NCBI GenBank assembly: GCA_037447655.1
Contig: JBBHKE010002080.1
Coordinates: 64,001-86,036, forward strand
Source: Zygnema cylindricum
Taxonomy: Eukaryota; Streptophyta; Zygnematophyceae; Zygnematales; Zygnemataceae
Direction of reading: 5' to 3'
Length of the DNA stretch: 22,036 nucleotides
Below the pieces are notes generated by a model that worked only from the letters and a program-made list of their open reading frames with translations, was not told the DNA's origin and searched no databases. Shown here one piece after another: positions 15,766 to 22,036 of the stretch. Position 1 is the stretch's first letter. Every line of letters begins with the position of its first letter. The translations under genes and the position numbers were made by a program.

Positions 15766-18340
15766 AGCTGGCGTACTCGGTTGACTTTTTCTGACATGAA
15801 AACCGTCTTCCGGTCTTGCAGGCTAGGAGACAAGAGGACGTACGGTAAGGTCCTGTCGACGATGATCCGTGCAGAATTGTGTACTTACGGGCCTGTAAAG
15901 TGACAGCTTTTTCTTTTTTCTTTTTTTGCACTGTCGTTTTCGATAATTTTTTGAAAGTAAAGAGGACTGGTTTTAATTAGGGAAGCGGAAACTCTGTAAC
16001 CGCTTAAATTTTTACTTTTTAAGGGTTTCTTAAGGATTTTAGGGTTTTTTCATATACCGTCTTTTTAGGGCCAAAACTTTCTAAGGGCTGGAGGCCTGGA
16101 GCTTATTTGGTTGTTTTAGCTCAATTTGTGCGATGACCGAATGCATGACGTCAGAATTCCAGTGTCGCCAGCGCAAGCAAATGAAAGACAAAAACAAAAT
16201 AAGTGTAGTATTTTTTTACTCATGCTTTTCGCGTCCCATTTTATTTTCTGGGGAAAAATTTCTAATTTTTAGGGAATCATTTTTTTTTTTTTTTAGCTAC
16301 ATGAAAGATTCTCAAAAATTCCAATGCAATATGAGTGTTTTCTACGGTTTTTTAACTTTTCCACAATCAGATCCGCCAGATTTCCCGCGGCTGTTCCAAT
16401 CATTGAGCGTCTGCAGGTCTTATTTTTGCGGTTATCGCGTATTTTAAACAAGCTTTTTCTGAGGCCCAATGGACTCCAGGCAAATTATGCCGTACAGTTG
16501 TACAGGCCTTTTAGCTCCATCGGGGGCACTTTTGTGATCGGCCCTACACGTGGTCAATGTCCGTTGGCCCAAATAGATTCATCGCTTCTCACTTGAACAG
16601 AAAAGTTAGGTACAATACCTCTTGTACGGTAGAGTATTTTGTTTCGAAGGAAACCTGCCCGTAATCTTTTAACTTTTTTCCTGACCGGAGGGCTCTCCAA
16701 TTCAATAGCGAGTTAACGTGTGTAAAAATAAAAGTGATACTCCACCCAAAGAAAAAAAAATATAAAAAATAGTGTGTACCGGCAACGCCTCTCGTCAAAA
16801 TCCTTCTGCGACCAATGTCAGGTCGAAGAGAAAAATGCGACGCTCTGCGAAACTAAGGTTGCGACAGCTCAATGATTGCAATAGCCGCGAAAGCGGGCGA
16901 ACGCCTCCCGAATGAATATCCGACGGTCATTGTTACCTCTCAGAACTTTGGAGAGTATTGGCAAGATTCTTTGTAATGTTCCTCGCGTATAAAAACAAAA
17001 TAAGCGGTACGACTTGGTACGACATTTCTGTTAAATACCCCACTTTTCGTCTGATAGAACGCCACCCTAACTATTATATTAGCCCTCTTTTTGTCACAAT
17101 TTCTTAAAAGTTAATACCTTTCGACCACTTGAAAAGATCCAAGCCAGCCGCGGTGTACGGATATCAAGGAATACGAATTCTCCTTATTATATCCCGCAGT
17201 GAAAATGGAAACGATACGGTTATACTATAACTATTCGTTCTTTCTCGACGATTGATTTAGTGCGTAACAGCGAGGAAAATTTACACTCCAAAGCGACAAA
17301 AGCTCTACTGCGAAAAAACCGCCTTCAGTTCCGCCCTTCAAAACCGAACCGCGGCTTGAAATACGCTGTTATTCATGCTGTCCGTACAGATAGAAAATAC
17401 GTATGCATTTGTCAGCATAAGATCGAAAGATACAGTATGTCATCGAATCGAGACGAAATTATCGTACGAAAAATCTACTCCAACCGACAAAAGATTTTTT
17501 AAAAAACGAGGCGTGCACGGGTCACACAAACTGTTTTACATGCGGTTAGAAAGTACATAAATGAACAGGAGGTCCGTACAGTACGGCACAGTGCCAGTCT
17601 CGAAGCGAAATTCTGTCACGAAACAAAAGATACACTCTCCTCTCTTCGCACGTTTCGCAACACTGGAGCAAATGAAAATTTACCGTTGACTTTATTTCAA
17701 ATAAAGTACGAAAACATGAATGGTAGATGTCTTATCTTATTTTCATGATTTAGAAAAATAAAAAATACTTTTTGGAGGGTTTTTTGACTCAATAAATGAA
17801 TGCTGCAGAGGTTCACAAAGGACTTTAATTTTCGAAAAAAAAAATATAAATGTATTTTTTTTTGAAAAAACTCAAGATTCGCGAATTGCTTTTCTAATTG
17901 AGTAAAAGAGAATGTTTTTCCAAAAATTGGCAGATAATTATGAGAGGGAAATCAAAAGAAAGAGAAGGAAAGAAATGGAAAAAGAAAAAAAAAAATAAAA
18001 ATTTCTCCGCGGGGTGAAAGTGAGCTCAAATCGGACTTTTTGAAAATCGATTTTTGAAATTAATCAAATCAAAAGGAGCAATTAATGTGTATTTGAGAAA
18101 AAATACTTTTCCGCCATATTTTCAAAAATGAGAAAAAACCCAATTTTTTTTTCTGCATTTTTTTTTTTTAATTCAAATTCGCTTAACAAATCGCCAACGA
18201 TTTTTTAAAATATTTTTAGAATTCCGATGTTTAAATTATTTTTAGAGCTGGAAAATCGATTTCTGATGTACGATTATTATTTTTTTCTTTCTTTATTACT
18301 AATTTTTTTGGGCAGCTTCTATAAAATATAAAAAAACGAG
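15766..18340. other. Non-coding AT-rich stretch
   Basis: No recognisable gene. GTAC-centred palindromes occur at 16492-16503 (GTACA-GT-TGTAC) and 17574-17586 (CCGTAC-A-GTACGG). An open stretch at 16461-16594 has balanced composition but no family match. Homopolymer T and A runs increase after about 17750. Confidence 0.4.
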
Positions 18341-18720
18341 AATCTGGGGAGGGAAGGAGAGGGAAGCTGCGGTAGAGGGTAAAAAAACAAAAAAATAGAG
18401 AAAAAAAGGAGGAGGAAAGGGATACCAGAAAGGCTTCTTGCGAAGGAATTGGCAGAGTAAGAAGGAGGAGGAGGAGGAGGGAAGGGAAGAGGGAAGGTGA
18501 AACGGTTCGGTAAGGGAGAGAAGGAGGAGGAGGAGGGCAGGGAAGAGGGAAGGTGAAACGGCTCGGTAAGGGAGATAGAAGTGTGAGGGGAAGTGGGAAA
18601 ATTTAAAGGGAGGAAGGTAAAGAGTTAAAGTGTGAGGGAGGGAAGAATTGGGTATTGCAAGAGGATTGGAAGAGGGGTAAAAACGTTAATTTTTGGACGA
18701 TAGGGGTTGAGGAGGGGGGG
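18341..18720 (+). repeat. Purine-rich tract with duplicated about 58-bp unit
   Basis: Almost all-purine plus strand made of GGAGG, GGGAAG and GAGGA repeats. A unit beginning GAAGGAGGAGGAGG and ending CGGTAAGGGAGA is present twice in tandem (18461-18519 and 18520-18575), including an AAACGGYTCGG spot. Such tracts can form triplex or G-rich structures. Confidence 0.65.
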
Positions 18721-18949
18721 TCCAAATGAGGAGGAGAAGCCCAGAAACTGGAAACTGGAGTTCTTTGTGCCATTTTTTCAGTTTTTGTTGGCTAAAAACG
18801 GACTGAATCTTTGTACATTTCTGCAAATCTTGCAAAATAATTATGTTGTGTCGCATCACAGTAATTTTAGCACCTTACAATTTATAAGGTGTTAAATTTT
18901 TGACTGATAAACATAAATAGTGTAGATGGCAGTGTACTGAAAAAAAATA
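18721..18949. other. AT-rich link between purine tracts
   Basis: No coding or structural signal beyond short T-runs. Confidence 0.3.
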
Positions 18950-19062
18950 TGTCAGAGGGCGATAAAAGAGGTGGGACAGGGGAAAGGGATAGGGAGGTGA
19001 AAGGGGAAAGGATAATTAGTGAGAGTGATAAGGAGGGGAAGATGGCGAGAAGAGAGGGAGAG
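18950..19062 (+). repeat. Second purine-rich tract
   Basis: GGGAAAGG, GGGAGGTGAAAGG and GAGAGGGAGAGG-type sequence, lower in strand purity than 18341-18720. Confidence 0.5.
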
Positions 19063-19165
19063 GCCAAGTTAAGGATGCATTTAGATTGTCAACGGAAAAG
19101 TTGAGTTAACAGGAAGAAAGGACTTATTTGGAGGAAATTTTGTGATTTCGTATAATCATTTTCAG

Positions 19166-19318
19166 TGGAAGAATGGAAAGTAAAGGCATGGCAGACGAGG
19201 GAGAAGTTTACATTTTTCTGGAAAACGACGCCATATCCGGTTGTTGTGACGTGACAAAATCTTCATCATATTACATGGTGCTGGATCTGCAACGATTTCC
19301 TATGCCCACTACTCCTAG
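19166..19318 (+). CDS. Possible internal exon, product unknown
   Basis: A 153-bp stretch bounded by an acceptor-like TATAATCATTTTCAG (ending 19165) and a donor-like CCTAG/GTAAAC (GT at 19319-19320). One frame is open across it. From the ATG at 19173-19175 it would give a 49-residue product with normal amino-acid mixture (EGEVYIFLENDAISGCC, YYMVLDLQRFPMP) if it ended at the TAA overlapping the donor. The other two frames are closed. Base composition is more balanced than the flanks. I do not recognise the protein and could not assign partner exons with confidence: the nearest acceptor-like site (TTTTGTTTTCAG, ending 19642) leads to a frame that closes after about 33 codons in the required phase. 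Confidence 0.3.
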
Positions 19319-19326
19319 GTAAACAT

Positions 19327-19447
19327 CTCTGCCTTTCTCCCTCTCTCTCTTTCTCCTCTCTCTCTTTCTCCTCTCTCTCTCTCTCATCCTCTCTCTCTCT
19401 CATCCTCTCCCTGTGTCCCTCTCGTTCTTTCCCCACCCAATCCCCCC
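19327..19447 (+). repeat. CT-rich microsatellite
   Basis: CTCTCTCT and TTTCTCC repeats with nearly pure pyrimidine on the plus strand, directly after the putative splice donor. A minus-strand reading frame over it encodes only R/E repeats and is not a gene. Confidence 0.75.
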
Positions 19448-20210
19448 TCCACATGTTCTTGCACATTATTGAGAGTGGATCACAGAATTTAAACAGCTCA
19501 TAAAAGGAAAGATGATCTATTTTAAGGAAATAGGTGCGCTATTCCGACATTTGAGACATACACTATTTGAAATCAGTTTGTGTTGTATCCGTTCATGTAG
19601 AAAATTTAGGGAAGATTGAGAAGCTTCTACTTTTGTTTTCAGCCCAATTTGTCGTCTTTCATGCAATTATGTGTCCAAGGAGGAATATATTTATTTGGTC
19701 ATTTTGTGTACGGAACAAGTGGGATTCAAAGCCATCCAATGAAAATCAGGAATGGCGAAGCAGAGAGAGAGATATTTATTTCAGAAATATGCACATTGTT
19801 TCTCAAATGGGAACCTAGAGAAGAAAACGGGAACCAGAAAATGACCAGAAAACTCAAACTTTTTCAATGTTTTTTCCTCACGCGCTTGCATTAAAAATGG
19901 TGGTTGTCCATTGTTATATAAACATCCAATGAAAATGTGCACAACGAACCACGAGAGGAAAATAACTAACAGTTTTATCCACAGTACGAAAGGTTTAGTG
20001 AATGGGAATTTGTGCATGTAAATAAATTCACATGTGCTTTAATTCCATTAAATGTTGGAAAACAGGAATTATTAAGAAACTATTATTATTAAGAAACTGT
20101 AATCCACATAATTGCGTGGCATCTAGTTTTTTTATCTGCCCAAGGAGTACTATCTGGTTATTTTTTCTTACCAATTGTAGTATTCCAGTGTGGAAAACAA
20201 CCACTTTACC
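19448..20210. other. Non-coding or intronic stretch
   Basis: Two overlapping open frames around 19567-19894 have no recognised domain. Acceptor-like TTTTGTTTTCAG at 19631-19642 and a short segment between CCACAG (ending 19983) and CAT/GTAAAT (about 20017) could belong to the same hypothetical transcript as 19166-19318. Confidence 0.25.
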
Positions 20211-20226
20211 TTTTTTTTTTTTTTTT

Positions 20227-20258
<32 letters not shown>

Positions 20259-20265
20259 TTTTTTT
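20211..20265 (+). repeat. Poly-T tract (55 nt, one C)
   Basis: T-run interrupted only at 20239. Could be the poly(A) tail of a minus-strand retroposon or simple slippage; no target-site duplication or retroposon body was identified beside it. Confidence 0.8.
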
Positions 20266-21344
20266 ACCATGTATGTATTTTTAATTTCTTCGCGAGCTAT
20301 TCCTCCTTTTTGAAACATATGATTTACGTGACTGTTACACAAGAAATATTGTAAATTGTTGTAGTATATCATAGTTTTGTAAACTGTAAATCTTTCCCGA
20401 TTCCCGGCTTTCCATTTTTTTTTTTTTTTAAATCGCTATTCCTACAATTCACTAAAAAACTGCAGAATGTTTTTTCTTTTGCCGCGGTTGCATGAGATCT
20501 GCATAAATTTTTTTGAACCAAAACCCAGTATTCATCTTATTTTATTAACTCTTTTAATCTTTTATTTTATCAATCAAGGGGTTGTGATCTGCCAGAATTT
20601 TAAATTTGAAGGCAAGAGCTCTTCAATCTAAAAGAAAAAAGTATAAAAGAGAGTTAAAAAAGAAGGCAATTTTTAAGATATGAGTTTTTAATTTTGATGA
20701 CTACACTATTTCTTACTTGAAGGAAAAAAACTTGTAAGTAAATGGAGCTAAAATTGTTTTGCCTGCAGCTCACATGACATGGTGTAGTCAACAATCGCTA
20801 TGGTGAAACTAAAATAATTAGTGGTGTGAAATTAGAATTGTCTTCCTTTTTGCTTCGGTTCCCATGCACAAATTGGTAAAAAAAATGTCAAATTTTAGAA
20901 CCACTGGAAAACAGTACGGAATCAAACAGGATCATTTCAATACTTTTTCTGTCGTTTTGTTGTCTCAATAATCCACAGAAACCATTATGGGTCTAAAATC
21001 TTTACATGCTTTTCATTTTGTAGGATTCTCGTATTTTATTTATTGACCTGCTTGTCAGAATCTGTACGTCAAACCATTTTCGATTTATGTTGAAATACAG
21101 TTAACGTCCATCTGCCTTTATTTCTTCACTAAAAAACAAACTTACAAGCATGCACTTTAAGTTACAATTGGTTCAAAAGATTCTGTTTGTGACACTTAAC
21201 AATGCGACCCTTTTTTTTTTTTTTTTCCCGCCTGTAAATCTTCGGGCAGATTTCCATCGTTGCAAAAAACTTCTACGCAAAGCTGTTGGAACTGAAACGT
21301 TTCAACCGTTCGACAGAGAATACACGTGCGACTTTCCACATAAG
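20266..21344. other. Non-coding AT-rich stretch
   Basis: No gene recognised. Further T-runs at about 20416-20429 and 21211-21227. Confidence 0.4.
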
Positions 21345-21532
21345 ACAAAATATCATAAGTTCCGACGAAAATCCAAGCCGTAGGATAGATTCAATCGGCC
21401 GTACTCCAACCTTGGGGATCCGACGGTCGGTGCCAATACAAAACAACATAAGTTCCGACGGAAATCTGGCCGTACGATGGACAAAACTAGCCGTACTCCA
21501 CCTTGGAGATCCGACGGTCGGAGCCCATCAAT
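21345..21532 (+). repeat. Two-copy tandem repeat of about 90 bp
   Basis: Units about 21345-21436 and 21437-21532. Each carries CATAAGTTCCGACGRAAATC, then GGCCGTACTCC or AGCCGTACTCC, CTTGGRGATCCGACGGTCGG and GCCMAT. Copies differ by scattered substitutions and a few indels. Confidence 0.7.
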
Positions 21533-21904
21533 GAAGGTACGGAAAAGATCGGATTCTGCGTGATATATTTGCGTATTTGCAGTCGGTCAAGTTGCAAATC
21601 CAATCATTGCATTTTCCAGCGCTGCTGAATCGACGTACGATTGCCGAACATTCTGCACAGCGCAAAAAGTACAGCACCTGTACGGAACCAGTAGTATTCT
21701 ACCTGTAGAGATAAGATACACAGGAAATCTATTAGAACTAGAATTCATTCCATTGATACTAATTCTAATTGAATGTGGAATGACGTGGCTGCTTTGAAAC
21801 CGTTAAAAATACAACCGTTAATAAAAAAACTAAATAGAATTAAAAACCGTAAATCGCTATTAATCAATAACATATAACTAAGCTAAACGACAGAAATTTC
21901 ATAC
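21533..21904. other. Non-coding stretch
   Basis: GTACGG-containing sequence (21537, 21678) passing into AT-rich DNA. No coding signal. Confidence 0.35.
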
Positions 21905-22036
21905 CCTCTTCCCCACTCCCCCTCTCCACCTCTCCCCATCTCCCACTCTTTCCCTCTTTCCCTCTCCCCCTAAATCCCTCTCCCCCAAAATCCCTCTCCC
22001 CCTCTTCCCCTCTTCTCCACTCTCTCTCTCCCTTTC
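21905..22036 (+). repeat. Pyrimidine-rich terminal tract
   Basis: Imperfect repeats of CTCTCCCCCT and AAATCCCTCTCCCCC; nearly all pyrimidine on the plus strand and running off the window end. Confidence 0.7.

Noticed and set aside
15829-15852. Mini-exon between TCTTGCAG and GTAAGG
   Set aside because: Splice-like words alone, about 25 nt, with no neighbouring exon to join.
16461-16594. Exon-like open stretch with GGCCCAATGGAC/GTCCGTTGGCCC inverted ends
   Set aside because: Acceptor context is poor, the inverted arms match imperfectly (10 of 12), and the translation matches no family I recognise.
19266-19466. R/E-rich protein on the minus strand
   Set aside because: Direct translation of a CT microsatellite.
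20028-20372. Lysine-rich or phenylalanine-rich protein over the poly-T tract
   Set aside because: Reading frame is produced by the homopolymer; no protein character outside it.
1-22036. CRISPR, prokaryotic defence or phage system
   Set aside because: No regularly spaced repeats, no operon-like packing, and all recognisable proteins are eukaryotic retroelements.

Overview
The window looks like transposon-rich nuclear DNA of a eukaryote, most likely a streptophyte (a non-seed land plant or charophyte-type alga). That placement is inferred from a plant-style Ty1/copia gag-protease remnant, a plant-like non-LTR reverse transcriptase, tRNA-derived relics, G-box and GTAC promoter motifs, and long non-coding AT-rich or microsatellite DNA. 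No intact protein-coding gene is visible, and I see no prokaryotic operon, CRISPR array or rRNA. Layout: about 105-10935 is a pile-up of decayed retroelements. A copia gag/protease remnant (minus strand, 105-1729) is preceded by its promoter/leader block A (1730-2756). Next comes a nearly complete but broken non-LTR retroelement, LINE-1 (minus, about 2790-5912), with N-terminal CCHC finger, reverse transcriptase and C-terminal region. Block B (plus, about 5914-7105) is a second copy of the same promoter/leader. A second LINE copy, LINE-2 (minus, about 7394-9425), is truncated before the RT catalytic core. Block C (plus, about 9427-10660) is a third promoter/leader copy, followed by a detached piece of LINE 5' UTR (about 10700-10935). 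Blocks B and C each sit head-to-head with a LINE 5' end, and block C interrupts a tandem array of LINE 5' UTR monomers. All three blocks share a GTAC-rich promoter-like cluster, a G-box, small leader stem-loops, a gag-like ATGGAG start and an antisense tRNA-like module. Each then continues into a different sequence: gag in A, unknown DNA in B, LINE 5' UTR in C. From 10936 to the end there is no recognisable gene, with one possible internal exon at 19166-19318 (plus). This half holds a tRNA-like sequence (11537-11608), a short tandem array (11824-11935), several near-perfect palindromes, a pair of about 198-bp direct repeats enclosing 968 bp (14239-15601), a hairpin cluster (15640-15765), strongly strand-asymmetric purine or pyrimidine tracts, a poly-T tract (20211-20265) and a two-copy about 90-bp tandem repeat (21345-21532). 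Every retroelement reading frame here carries stops, frameshifts or truncations, so none should be autonomous. The region reads as a graveyard of two families, one copia-like and one LINE, that have repeatedly landed beside or recombined with each other.
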